Origin: Porogramme epimiltina
Taxonomy: Eukaryota > Basidiomycota > Agaricomycetes > Polyporales > Polyporaceae
Assembly: GCA_900155495.1 (NCBI GenBank)
Contig: FTLJ01000659.1
Location: forward strand, 1 to 64,000
Direction of reading: 5' to 3'
DNA: 64,000 nt
Numbering within the stretch: position 1 is the stretch's first letter; every line of letters begins with the position of its first letter. Below are positions 37,598 to 48,802 of this stretch, piece after piece. A model generated the notes under the pieces. That model was not told the DNA's origin. It was given only the letters and a program-made list of their open reading frames with translations, and made no database searches. A program made the position numbers and the translations under genes.

Positions 37598-39617
37598 ATG
37601 GGAAACAGCGCCTCGTCCGGCCGCGGCCACCACGAGGAGACCGTCGACTTCGGGTATCTCACTCCGCAGGGCATCTACACCGGTGCCCGCGATTGGAACC
37701 AGGGTGTTGTGACCCAGTGCATCGTCGACCGCAGGCTCGCCCCATTCTACCGTCCTTTAGAGGACTACGAGGAGTCCTGGGACGACGAGCAGATATTGGC
37801 CGCACGCAAGGACCCGCCCGACGCCGACGGCACCGAGGCCTCACGCGCCGAGTCAGTTCCAGCCTCCTCATCGAAGGGCCACGCCAAACGCCCCAGCGCG
37901 GCGAAGGAGCCCCCTCGCCACCCTGAGGCCGCGATATATAGAGGAGCTGTAGAGTGTCCGATTTGCTTCTTGGTGCGTCCCGATGCATGTTCATGTCTCG
38001 GAACCACCCTTCTTAAGCAGTACGGACAGTACTATCCGCCAAATATCAACCACTCTCGATGTTGCGACCAAGCAATCTGCACGGAATGCTTTGTTCAGAT
38101 CAAGAGAGTTGACCCTACTACGACTCATCTCGTATCAGAACCGGCCGCGTGCCCATATTGCGTGCAGGAGAACTTTGGCGTTGTCTACACTCCTCCCAAT
38201 TGGCGGACTGGTCTCGGCAGCGAGGGCGCGGTCAGCACCATCGTTATCTCGAGCCCGTATCCATGCTAATGCGAGCGTACTGTGATGCGTAAGCAGACGC
38301 CACCCTCCTGGCCTGACTCGCCCAAAGGCGTGTCGCCAGACGCTCCCAACAACACATCGACAAGACGCCGGAGAAAGAGCTTCGGGTACAATGATCCAGA
38401 GGTCGTTACAGTCGGTGAGTTCTATTGCTGTTTGTACAGCGTTTTCTTTTCTTACGCTCCCGTAAGACCAAATTCATCCAGATTGGGAGGCCAAGCTGGC
38501 CGCCGTCCGCGCAGCAGTCGCCCGACGCGCAAATAGACGTATTATCATGCGCCAAGTCGGTGACCGGCTCATTCCCGTTGGTGTCACAAGCGGTCGTGTG
38601 CATGCCCTGCCTCCTGAGGAGGGCGGAGTTGAAACGCCGGAAGGTGGCTCAGATAGAGGAAGCCGGCGGTCGAGGCGGAGGCAGCAGAATCAGGAGCTCA
38701 ACCAGTTCCTTGGCTCAATGGGCATTGCAGGACAGGATTTGGAGGAGGTACGTATTCACTAAAGTTTTATTGGGTGTTATAATGCTCATCTTCACTGATG
38801 TATATAGCTTATGGTCATGGAAGCCATGCGACTGTCATTACTCGAGCACGAGGCCCAACAACGCAAGCAACAGGAAGAGGAAGCGAAGAAACAACGAGAG
38901 GAGGCAGAGGCTGCCGCCGCAAGCCCTCCAGCCGCCGAATCCCCCGCTGCCACGGCTACCACCTCCCCGGAATCGCCGACCGCCTCGCCTCCTGACCCTC
39001 AGCTGGCCGCAGTTCCAGAACCCGCGCGTGCCACTCTTACCGCCAATGCAAACCCTGCGCCCCCGCCGCGGGCGTCGACGCCAAGTCAAGGCAACGGGTC
39101 TTCGCGGCGCGCGTCCAGGAATTTATCCCCACCCGCGGATTCAGACAATGGCCGCCGGAGCGGACGGTCGACACCCACCTCCCAATATGGTGCTATTAGC
39201 GCGGCAGTTCTGAGCGCTGCTTCCACCGCCAGTGCGCTGGCCACCCCCGATTCTAGCACTGCGCCAGCTGAGGCGTTGGCCGTCTCGGAACTGTCTACAC
39301 CACCGGCCTCTGAGCCAACCCCTGCCCCGGAACCAGCATCTGCTACTGTCACTGAGGAGCTTCCCCTTCCCGAAGCTCCCTCGGTTTCTGTAGAACCAGC
39401 CCCTGCCGCGGACGAGCCTTCGACGAACGGAGTTAGCCCTGAACGCCCCGCCGTTCCTCCTGTGGTGTCATCATCTTCGTCGTCGCTTCCCCCGTCGTCC
39501 TACGACACCCTTCCGTCTTCCCCGGAGTCTACAATATCAAGCAAGCCATTGTTGGACACCATGGCCTCACCACCCTCGGCGGAGGGAGGGGGCCCCGCCG
39601 AGGCTGCGTCTACCTGA
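37598..39617 (+). CDS. SIP5: SIP5 homologue (RING-like zinc protein)
   Basis: Yeast Sip5 interacts with the Snf1 kinase and the Reg1-Glc7 phosphatase. Here MGNSASSG is a good N-myristoylation start (Gly2, Ser6). Then VDFGYLTPQGIYTG, VVTQCIVDRRLAPFYRPLED and YEESWDDEQI match yeast Sip5. The zinc module reads [53 protein letters not shown]. After an intron, DWEAKLAAVRAAVARRANRR continues the Sip5 pattern, and LMVMEAMRLSLLEHE resembles the ubiquitin-interacting-like helix near the yeast C-terminus. The last 250 residues are Ala/Pro/Ser-rich and low complexity, beyond the yeast length. Confidence 0.9.
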
Positions 39618-41614
39618 ACACTGTCCGTGAGCGACTGGACCATGTACATTACACATCTCATTCTTTGCACGTGAGTTTCTAGACCCGAAGTCACCGAAGC
39701 GGGACGGTTGCTAATGGATGCTCGGACGCTATAGTGCTGCAGTGCAGCCCTCTAGACCCCCTAATTATATTCCTTTTACGCCTCTCGGACACCCTCTATC
39801 TCTCATGCTTTTTACGCCCTCCCACGCCCTCCCCGTTGATGATCACTACGCCCGCCCGCGCTCACGGGCAACGTTATCCGCCGTGTGCGCCAGCACCCCG
39901 CCTCCCCCCTCCACGCCCGCCGTTCCCCAACCCAATCACAACCAGTGCGCTGTATCTCGTACCCCACTCTCACCATCTCCCACCTCCGTGTCGCTGTATA
40001 GATCCAATATTCGAGCCTTCGAGCCTCCGCGCTCGCAGCTCCGCCACCCTCCTCCTGTACAAATGGCAGATAATTAATCAGTTCTCCGAAGACCGACCCC
40101 TTCTTCCATCTGGCGCGCCCCGCCGGCGGGTGCGGGTCAGAATGTCGCCGAGAACAAAACCCGGGTCCATGCGCGTGCCGCATATGCTTGGAATCGCTCA
40201 CCTCACCTCAGCTCCTCGCGCGACGCGCGTCGAAAGGCCGCCCTGCATCGACCGCTCCCGAACTGCGGCGATAGCGGATGGGTTGTATGGGGGGCGAGAG
40301 CGTCGACGTCGCCCACTGGAATCCTGATCGTGCACAGAAAGCATCGCCATGACGCGAATCCGCTCACACGCCTATACCGTCATCCCGCCCGAGGCTCATC
40401 GACTCTTGAGGATGACCCTGCAGAAGCGCCTCCAAAAGCGCAATCAGCCTTACGCTCACGACTCCGGTGCGCCCGGGGCCCAATGCGCTGGTAGTGGAGT
40501 GCAACATACAGCGTGGCGCTACATGTCGAGTTGTTCTCGGACGGAAAGCTGAGACGTTGATGCCATTCGGCATCGTCTCTGGGAGTACGCACGATGGGGA
40601 TGAACTCGCCGCAATATTGTAGTCAGTCCACGAGGCGTGTGTTCCAGCCAGGCGGCGGTCATGTGTATGATAGTGAATAATATATTCCTTGTTCGAGGTG
40701 CTCGGATCGACCTACATGCGTATGCGTATGGGCGTAGCCGTTAGTGCGCAGGCAGTGCTGAGCACGTAAGCCCAGGCTACTGGAACAAACGTCGTGGATA
40801 GAAGCGAGCCGGAGTTCAGCGTTCAGTGACACCCAAACCGACTCATATGCTGGTGCAGGGGGACCTAGCATGACGCAGATACCTACAAAACCACCCATTC
40901 AGTAGGACTATGTCTGAATTGAGTAGGCGCGTGTGCCTTTCCTTGGTACTAACGCCTCACGTACGTAGATGTCAAGCTCGGAAACGGACAATTGCATACC
41001 TATACCCCGCGCCAACATTCCCCATCCCCACGCTTCACACCGTAATCCCATTCAACGACGACAGCTGATTCGGCTGTGCCGCCGCGTCCGCTCCTCCCCC
41101 CGAACGCTCCTCGCGACCCGGGGAGAGAGGCCATCCGGCGCCGCCTCGGGACGACGCCTCGCGCCCGATGCGGACATGACGCACACCCAGCACTCCACGA
41201 AGCGGGCGCGCGCATCACCCGCGTCCCCCGCGAGCCCCAGGGCCTCCACCCCCGGATGGTCACCCCGAAGCTCCTGCCGACGGCCAAGGGCGGGCGCTCC
41301 GCGCGCGCCGACGGGGACGAGGCTCGCGCAGCGCGTCCGCGTACGTGCGCGTATATATTGGACAGCAGGGCGTTTTACGTTGCCAGCTGCACCAGACACC
41401 CCGGATCGCCCAGCTTTCGACTTCGTCCGCGTTCTCGTTCGCGCTTCCGTGCTCTCTCACTGTCTCTCGTGCTCTCGCTCCACCCCACGCTCTTTTCATC
41501 TCGCTCGCCCCTCGCTCTCCTCAAGAACCGCCCTCGCGCAGCCCACACTCGTTCATAGACCTAGACAACCTCCCCTAGACACCCCCTACATCGACATCGA
41601 CACAGCTGCTCAAA
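39618..41614. other. 2-kb intergenic region upstream of the first DPBB gene
   Basis: No gene is supported. Positions 41080-41330 are GC-rich; 41440-41545 is a CT-rich tract leading to the start codon of the DPBB gene, and GTATATATTGG at about 41350 is a possible TATA element. The small frames at 40349-40592 and 40659-40898 have no features. Confidence 0.4.
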
Positions 41615-42204
41615 ATGTTCTCCCCCCGCTCTACGCTCTTCTCCCTCTTCAGCCTCCTGGCGCTCTTCAACGCTCTCGCGCTCGCCGCGCCAATGCACAA
41701 CCTCAAGCTCTCCACGAATGCGCACCACGGCGCAATCGCGAAGCGCTTCGACGACGCGCGGTTCACGTACTACGACGCGGGCCAGAACGCGTGCGGCTCG
41801 ACCGACTCGAACACTGCCTACGTGAGTGCTTTTTTGAGCGCCCAAAATATTTCAAGTGCTCACTTGCCATGTATGTCAGGTCCTCGCGCTCAGCCCTGAG
41901 GTAAGGTGCCTTCGCGACAGGGGTGGTGGAGCCAGGGGTAGCTGACGTGGCCCGCGTAGTACTTCAACAATGGCGAGCACTGTTTCAGGTCCGTGACCGT
42001 CCAGTACAACGGAAAGCAGGTCCAGGCGACCGTCACCGACGAGGTATGCTGTTCCGCGCGCGGGTTGGTGGAGCTTTGGGACCTAACCGAATTTGTCAGT
42101 GCCCTGGATGCAAGGGCGACCAAGCCGACCTCTCGCGCCCGCTCTTCCAAGCACTCTCGTCCCTAGACAAGGGTGTCATCTACGGCCAGTGGTGGTACGA
42201 CTGA
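41615..42204 (+). CDS. Secreted RlpA-like double-psi beta-barrel protein, paralogue 1
   Basis: Expansin/barwin-related small secreted protein of the group often annotated as riboflavin-aldehyde-forming enzyme; the biochemical role of most members is unproven. Signal peptide MFSPRSTLFSLFSLLALFNA, a short propeptide ending in AKR (Kex2-like site), then the barrel: RFTYYDAGQNACGSTDSNTA, YVLALSPEYFNNGEHCFRSV, VQYNGKQVQATVTDECPGCK, ADLSRPLFQALSSLDKGVIY. It ends at GQWWYD with no tail, about 136 aa. Three introns; the third splits DE|C. Four cysteines can pair in the barrel. It is paralogous to the genes at 43627 and 48803. Confidence 0.88.
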
Positions 42205-42659
42205 GTGCCCCCGCCCGAGGCCTGTAGGTTTATTCCTTGGGGCAGCGGGATGCATTTAGGGTCCACTCGGTTTTATTTATCGCTCTGGCCGTCGTCTTGT
42301 TTTCTGGAGTCGCTGTACGCCCGCTTTGCTTAAGCTTATATCTGCTATAGTGCTCCGCTCGTCGCGCGTTTCCATACGCGGCCCGTCGGTCGAGGCTCGG
42401 TCTAACTTACTAGAAGATGTCGTTAGTCAACGGATCCGGCGTTGTATCGTCGCACAGCTGTAGTCACCACAGTACCTTTAGTCTATATCATGTGTAGTGG
42501 TAATGTGTATACGTACAGCTCCACGACGTCTTGCAATCGTTAATAGCGTTTTCTTGCACACCCGAGTGAGAGAGTGTGGATGTAAAATAGTTGAAGTCGG
42601 TACAATAGGAGGTGCTATAATACACGGGGGACGATGCTCTGAAGGCTGTGGAGAGAACG
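42205..42659. other. Convergent gap DPBB-1 / CBP4
   Basis: 455 bp between two stop codons, AT-richer than its surroundings. Only 3' untranslated sequence is expected; no gene is seen. Confidence 0.4.
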
Positions 42660-43293
42660 CTACGACCGGGATCCATCTGCCCAAACAGGCCTTTGTGAAT
42701 CGGGATCATCCAACTGTCCGCGCCACGCCGATCGTGAGCTGCGGACGACCCGGCAGCGTATAAAAGACACGCACCTGCGCAGCCTGCTGCCGTTTTGTCG
42801 CATTTTCTTGCGCAAGTCTAGCTGCACGGTTCGCGTCGACCTTCCTGCGAAGATCAGGGGACATGGCCTGTTAGAGACGTGTAAGTGTCATGGTATTTTT
42901 AAGCGGTCTAGATGACGGGTGTTAGGCGGACGGATGGACATCTTGACGAGCCGCAACAGAACACGGGGGACAGCGATGCGGATGGGACAAACGCGGAAGG
43001 CGGGTGGCCTGAGAGCGGAGAATAGGAAAGGGACTTACGGCGTAGGTCTGCTCAGGCGTGGGCACTGTTGCTACAGCGCACGATGGAATGGTGGGGCGTT
43101 GGTGAGGCGCACACGAGGGATTGTGTCTCAGACTAACCTCGCATTATCATGTAACCCAAACCCACGACTGTTTCAGCGTGCAGAAGGTGATGGACGGACG
43201 GATCGCAGGTGAGCTGACGTGCAGAAGGCTGGGAAGAGGTCACGTACAGCCAACGCCGGCGATGGAGAAGCCAAACCAGGGGAACTTGTGCAT
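42660..43293 (-). CDS. CBP4: CBP4-like cytochrome bc1 assembly protein, five small exons
   Basis: Cbp4 is a one-helix inner-membrane protein that stabilises newly made cytochrome b during complex III assembly. Exons 43248-43293, 43138-43167, 43039-43070, 42775-42867 and 42660-42713 join in phase to 84 aa, all with GT..AG introns of 61-171 nt. The protein starts MHKFPWFGFSIAGVGFVGLG (membrane helix) and continues YMIMRATVPTPEQTYAAMSP, DLRRKVDANRAARLA, ending DDPDSQRPVWADGSRS. The order helix, TPT-x-Q/E, SP(D/E)LR, charged helix, DPxW matches yeast Cbp4. The exons are too short to stand out as open frames. The family call is from memory of the pattern. Confidence 0.72.
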
Positions 43294-43626
43294 GTTGGGG
43301 GAGCAGGGGCAGCACGGCGGAAGTGAGGACGGCGGCTGGCGGGGACGGAGGAGGGGCGGGGGAACTGGGCGAGCGTGGTTGGCTGGGGCTGGCGGGGGAG
43401 TGACGTCGGCGCGTCCCTGGCAGAGGCGCGCGGTCACGTTGTCGCGGGGCGCTCCAGATCCGACGGACAGATCGGTCGCGTTTGTGGGGGCGTCTGAGCC
43501 TGGACAACGCGAACCGGCCGACGTCGCCTCCCAGTCCCATTTTTAATCCCCACCCCTTCTCTTCTCCGCCCCCACTCTCTCGCGTTCAAGAGTCTCTGGT
43601 CGCCGCCGCCCGTCAGTCCTTACGCC
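43294..43626. promoter_or_regulatory. Divergent CBP4 / DPBB-2 promoter
   Basis: 333 bp between start codons. The half nearest DPBB-2 is CT-rich (43548-43625), a common feature of highly expressed fungal promoters. No specific site is assigned. Confidence 0.35.
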
Positions 43627-44570
43627 ATGTTCACCTTCGCCTCTCCTTTCCGCGCAACCTTCCTTTTCGCTGCTCTGGCTGCCGCTCTTGTTTCTGCAGA
43701 CTCTCCTTCTCACGACCACGTCGGCCGTCGTCGTCACAACTTCAGCCTGGCCGAGCGTAGCGTCGAGAAGCGTTTCGACAACACCCGCTTCACCTACTTT
43801 GCAGTTGGCCAGAATGCTTGTGGAAGCTTCGACCAAGACAGTGACTTTGTAAGTCTTGGCTCCCGCTTCGAGCGCTTCAGTGCTTACATCTCATCATCTT
43901 CCCTTCCACAGATTGTGGCCCTGAACACCCATGTTCGTGACCTTCGGCGCTCTAGCTGCATATATCAGAGATACTAACGCAGTGCCGAAAGCAATGGGAC
44001 GGCGGTTCAAACTGCTACAAGGAGATCACCATCAGTTACAATGGCAAGTCCACCCAGGCCAAAATCACGGATGAGGTACGCTATTTTCCCCACCTCTAGC
44101 TCCTGCCATGCCCGCCAACCATAAATTCAAAGTGCATGGAATGCCCATACGCGGCTATTGACCTCTCTCCCGGTCTGATGGAGTTCCTCGTGGGGTCCGA
44201 CTACCAGAACATCGGTCAGGTATATGGTAGTTGGAACTTCGGCGGCGACGCCGCCCCCACGACGACCACCAAGGCCAGCCCCACTACGACGTGGACGCCG
44301 ACGACCACGTCTACGTCGACACACAAGACAACCTCGTCGACGCACTCGGAGACCCCGACGACCACGTCCACCTCGACGACGTCTTCATCCTCGACTACGT
44401 CGTCATCGTCGTCGTCGTCTACTCCTTCCAGCACGAGCACCACAAGCTCGACCACGTCCTCTGCGCCCGCCGTCACCGTCACGTCCTTCGACACCGGCAT
44501 GATCGACCAGTTCAACTTGGCCATGATCCAGATCAGCAACGTCGTCGCTGCCGGGTCCAACGACTCTTGA
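43627..44570 (+). CDS. Secreted DPBB protein with Ser/Thr-rich tail, paralogue 2
   Basis: Signal peptide MFTFASPFRATFLFAALAAA, propeptide ending VEKR (Kex2-like), then the barrel RFTYFAVGQNACGSFDQDSD, IVALNTHQWDGGSNCYKEIT, SYNGKSTQAKITDECMECPY, IDLSPGLMEFLVGSDYQNIG, QVYGSWNFG. The usual DECPGC is DECMECP here. A tail of about 75 residues is almost only Thr, Ser and Pro, likely O-mannosylated, followed by a short non-repetitive end (FDTGMIDQFNLAMIQISNVV). Introns match paralogues 1 and 3, including DE|C. The acceptor before QWDGG is uncertain (two nearby AGs). Confidence 0.86.
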
Positions 44571-46299
44571 GCAATGATTCGCCAGCAGGACATATAGAGG
44601 CGGATTATATGCTCTCCTGAATTTCCCATTCCCGTATGTGGTATACCTCGTAGCGGTGACGCTTTGTCTGCGTGTTCGCAGTGTTTTATCAAAAATGAAA
44701 TATGTTATTCCAGTTTTTAGTGCATATACCGGATGGAATTTGCGGCTTCAGCTTGTTTTACTTGTGTGGTGAAGTATTCCATGGAATGTCACACCGGAAT
44801 ATTGGACGCCGCTGCCGCATTGCTTATAAGCCTCGCAGGTGAGCTGGCACTGAGCTTGCGTGCGGAGGTTGAGAGGCTGACTGATGAGGTCTGCAGGTCA
44901 ACTGATCGGGGTTAAATACTGGCGACCTCCGTACTCCCACACCTCAGCCACTGTCGACGGTGTCCATCTTTGGCGATGGTGTACGTGCAAAACTTCGACA
45001 GAAATGGAGACAACGATGCAAGCCACCTCCCGCGCCCATGTGACATATCTGATCCTAGTATCGGTTTCCTTCACTGCGTGGCGTTTTACAGCGCGTGCAA
45101 CTCCCGCTCACCGTCTCAAGCGGAATGCATAGGTCTTGGGAACGGTGCATCATTCAAGTTCTCGCCTACCTGGTCACCAGCGGTCGTCGAAACCACCAGC
45201 GCATCTTCAAACGCTCAGATGCACGACCGCCTCGCCACGTGTAACCTACAACTTGCTCGGCACCGCCCATGGATGGCAAACTATCTCCGACGCGCGTTCG
45301 CAAAGTGGTGGCGAGTAACATGGTCCCAAAACATCGCCGAGGTGCAAAACCGTCGTGAGCGAGCCGCCCTCGCTCCAAGAAATGCATCCGCTCCGACGCC
45401 ACGGACCCCTGAGGCTCAAGGACTGCTGTATAAAGTCCGATCCTTCCTTTCCCCCTTATCGCAAGACCCGGGTTTCTCTCTGGCTGCGCCTATTCCACCC
45501 TCTCTTTCTCGCAAACCGTGCAACTAGGGCTCGCTTCTCGCTGCATGGCTTGCCACTCCCCTGTTCCAGCATTAGCTGTTGTACTCGTCGCAAAACCTGC
45601 AATAATGATCCCGCCCCAGAGGGCGTAGTACACAGTCAGGTGTCTCACCCTGCCACCTCTTACCCAGTCGACATGGACACATGCGCTTTGTGAATGGCTC
45701 GTTCCTCTTTCTGAGCGCCGAAGCATCCCTCCAGCCATTCATTACAGGTTGTTGCTCCGAAGTATCCGTTTTGCCCCGCTGTGTATTCCGGTCTATGCTA
45801 GCTATACCGCCTTAGCCCCCTAAGATCTCGGCGGGAGCGACATCGCCGAGGCTTCGTGAAGGGTTTTCTCCCTATAGCATCAGTCACCAGTAAGGTCATG
45901 AAGCTGTAGATCAAGGTCAGTGTCGGTGCAGGCCAATACGGTGAAATGACTCTTGGTTCAATAGATGATATAACTCGGGGAGGTAACGGCCAACAGCCCG
46001 GGGGAATATGATCAGGATAGTGGCAGTGAGAGATGTGTCCTTTGAGGATAGTGAACGTGCTTGAGGACCTGTCATTTTCTCCAGTAACTACACTATAGCT
46101 TTGGAGTTGCTCAAGACTTTGCGAGAGGTCTCCACGGTGGCACAACTTGTGTCACAGAGCCTTGCTAGAATAATATTAAGATTTGGTAATAGTGACGCCT
46201 ATACATCTAGAATCAGAATCGAACCCAACACAGACACGTGGAGGGATGTGGGACACTAGGGGCCGGTCCACTGGAGATTGTTTGTTCTCAACATTGGGG
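44571..46299. other. 1.7-kb gap between DPBB-2 and the F-box gene
   Basis: Both flanking genes end here, so 3' untranslated regions are expected at each side. Several frames of 60-185 codons exist (for example 44970-45527 plus and 45798-46145 minus), but none shows a domain, signal peptide or supported splice structure. Confidence 0.35.
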
Positions 46300-48135
46300 C
46301 TATGGGCCCAATAACTCCTCCACAAGGGAAAATAATAAGCTCACAATATACAAGGGATCGGATTGACTGAATGAGACATTTGAGGCATTAGGTAGGACGT
46401 AGTCAGAGCAATTAGTTCTTTCTGGAGGGTCCACACCACCACTGTACTTCCACGTCGCAACGCAGTGCAAAATTGAGCACCTCCTTCTAGCACCATCTTG
46501 AGAAACTACCCCGAGTGGCGACCATGGGCCCCAATATGTCTCTGTTCTGCCTACTGGGCTGAGAAGGCGCTCTGTGGCAGGTGAAGGACTGGAGTTATAT
46601 AGGGTGTTGCAACCACAGTGGTCCTCCGAATCATTAAAGTTGTGCCCCTTCGACCTGAGCTGAGATGTATTGGGGGATGTCATCCTGGTTTCTGGTTGGA
46701 CATTGCCAATGCAAGGGGGAAAATATGGGCGCCATCGACATCCCTTCCCCAGATAGTTTATCGGGCAGAGGAAATTTGTGCGCATTTCTAGTGTCCGAGG
46801 CCATTCCATATAAAGTCGACATGCGCAAGGCTTCATGACGGATTTTTGTTCAGAGGCAGTCTCCTCGGTGAGGAAAGTCAATGCGTGACGAAGACCCACG
46901 GTAAACGCCTCCATGCATAAAGGCCTCCGTAGGAGGGGCAAATATCGCATTGCTTCAAGATGCGCCGTGATTGTGTGAAAATCCAAAATATCCATCTGTG
47001 ATGTGTTCTTAGGGGCCGGCAAGTGAGGCCTAGACAAACGACGAAGCATCATCAGCTGAACGGCTTTCTCCGATGTCATTCTATGCATATGCTTGGAGCG
47101 ATAAATGTGTTCGATGAGGATTGAATGAGAGTCTAGGGATAGGTCACGTTCCGAATGCCTCCTATCAAAAGGCTCCCGGGCCTGTTTCCGGAAGAGTGCT
47201 TGATGATGGAGTGCGGGTTGAAGAATCATTTCCAAATCTTCAAGTTTGAGACCAAGGACAGCTAATAACGGCGCATCGTGGAGATCCCGCGGGTGCTTGA
47301 CCTCTAGTGGCAATTGGACTTGTAGGACATTGCCCCACGGAGATATGAATTCCAAGGAAGCATTATCTGGATTGGTCAGTGAGCAGGCTGAAAAGAATGG
47401 GTTCATCGGCATACCTACCACCGGACGGGTCAAGCTTCAGTGAGCGTGGCGTACGTGGGTAACCTAAGCTGTACACGACCTCGAATGGGCAAAGTATTCC
47501 CTGCCCAATGATGAGCAGACGTCGTGGCAAGGAATACAGACAGCTACCTTGACATGGATTTCTTTCAAAGAGCGACGTTTGGATTCCCGCATCATGGTTT
47601 TCCGAGTCCGTTCAACCGCGTCTTCTGTAGCTTCTCCCGTTATGCGAATGTGTAACAGGTGCAAGGTATGAAGCATAGGACATGCAATGAGAAGACGTCC
47701 AATATCCCTCACGCTTCGTACGGCTGTCCCAGAAAGAATTACTACATGAACGAACGGAAGTTGCAGGTACCGAGTTGTGCGATATGTGATGTCCATTCCA
47801 CAAAGAGAGATTGTAGACAAGTTCTTCAACTTCTTCGATATCGACATGGACATCAGAGGCAGTCTCTCTGAAGGGAGGGCCGACAACGTCAGCTCAGATA
47901 CTGTGTCCGCCGCTGAGGGATTATTGGCGAGGAAATTCACGAAGGATGTGGTTTGGCGGAAAGTTTGAAGCATCACGTGGCGTACTAGATTATGTTGGCT
48001 TCGTGGAAACCACGCGCGGGATGTAACGCAACAAGCGCGTAATGTGCGATAAACTTCCTGGTCTTGGGAAGGATCCTGGAAGCACTTGTCGATGATTTCT
48101 TCTATGATCTCTTGAGGGATATGTTTGCTCATCAA
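46300..48135 (-). CDS. F-box-like domain protein
   Basis: Probable SCF-type substrate adaptor of the expanded agaricomycete F-box families. The N-terminus reads IPQEIIEEIIDKCFQDPSQD then VYRTLRACCVTSRAWFPRSQ and HNLVRHVML, the usual F-box-like helix pattern; leucine-rich stretches follow (LKNLSTISLCGMDI, IACPMLHTLHLLHIRITGEA). I propose exons 47538-48135, 47419-47463 and 46300-47366, which join in phase to 569 aa (KVAVCYPRTPRSLKLDPSGD across the two junctions). The 3' part is a single open frame of 355 codons without a recognised domain; its inclusion is inferred from phase and splice signals only. It lies within the DPBB cluster in a lower-GC segment. Confidence 0.58.
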
Positions 48136-48802
48136 CGGGTCTTTGTGGAGCGAAGGGCCCCTGGGCAGGGCCGAGTGGCAGGTGATAATCTGGTCAATGT
48201 TTGTAAGTCCATAAATTACTTCAACGGAAGTGCCATATCGGAATGGTTAGCCTCGCGCACCTATTGAACTCCAGGACGTTGGGGAGTACAGGGCCGCTGA
48301 GGCGTGTTCTACACCGAAGGGCAGCATGCAACGATGACAAGAGGGCGACGAAGCCAAGGCGGGGTGAACTTGCAGCGAACTTAAGGGCACTGCCAGCCTC
48401 CATTTTCTCTATATCAAGGGACACTTGATATCCACACCAGGATATCCCGCAGATGCAACATGAGCGGCAAGACGTTTGGCTGGTAATTATGCACGCCAAA
48501 ATCGAGCACAGTCAATGCATTTACAAGGGACAGGACGGAGTCGTGGTACACGGGGCGGCGAGGGCAGGCCGGGGGTGGGGCAGGGGCCCGGGTGTTTGTT
48601 GTGACGGGACAAACATGGGATGCCAAGCGGCCCGTGTTGGCGACGGGGGCGGTCGAGCCCAACTCAGCCTCGTCCATCTTCTTCCCGCCTCCTCCCCGGT
48701 CTTGCACTCGACGCTCCCTCCCCCCACGCTCGTTGCTTTCTGCACACTACACACGCCCCCTAGGCACCTTTATACGTCCTTCACAGGTTCAGAAAAGCAG
48801 AA
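48136..48802. promoter_or_regulatory. Divergent F-box / DPBB-3 promoter region
   Basis: 667 bp between start codons. TTTATACG at about 48769 is a TATA-like element some 30 bp before the DPBB-3 ATG, preceded by a C-rich tract. The remaining part shows nothing else I can name. Confidence 0.4.

Noticed and set aside
37432..37926. Plus-strand frame of 164 codons overlapping the SIP5 start
   Set aside because: Out of frame with SIP5, Arg/Pro-rich, no features; shadow of the real gene.
45355..45738. Possible small secreted protein, hydrophobic segments on both strands
   Set aside because: No convincing signal peptide plus mature region in one frame; could not be tied to splice sites.
45798..46145. 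115-codon minus-strand frame next to the F-box gene
   Set aside because: No domain; separated from the F-box frame by a stop and no good acceptor.
46205..46235. Minus-strand GGGTTCGATTC resembling a tRNA B box
   Set aside because: No pairing T stem, acceptor stem or anticodon arm could be drawn around it.
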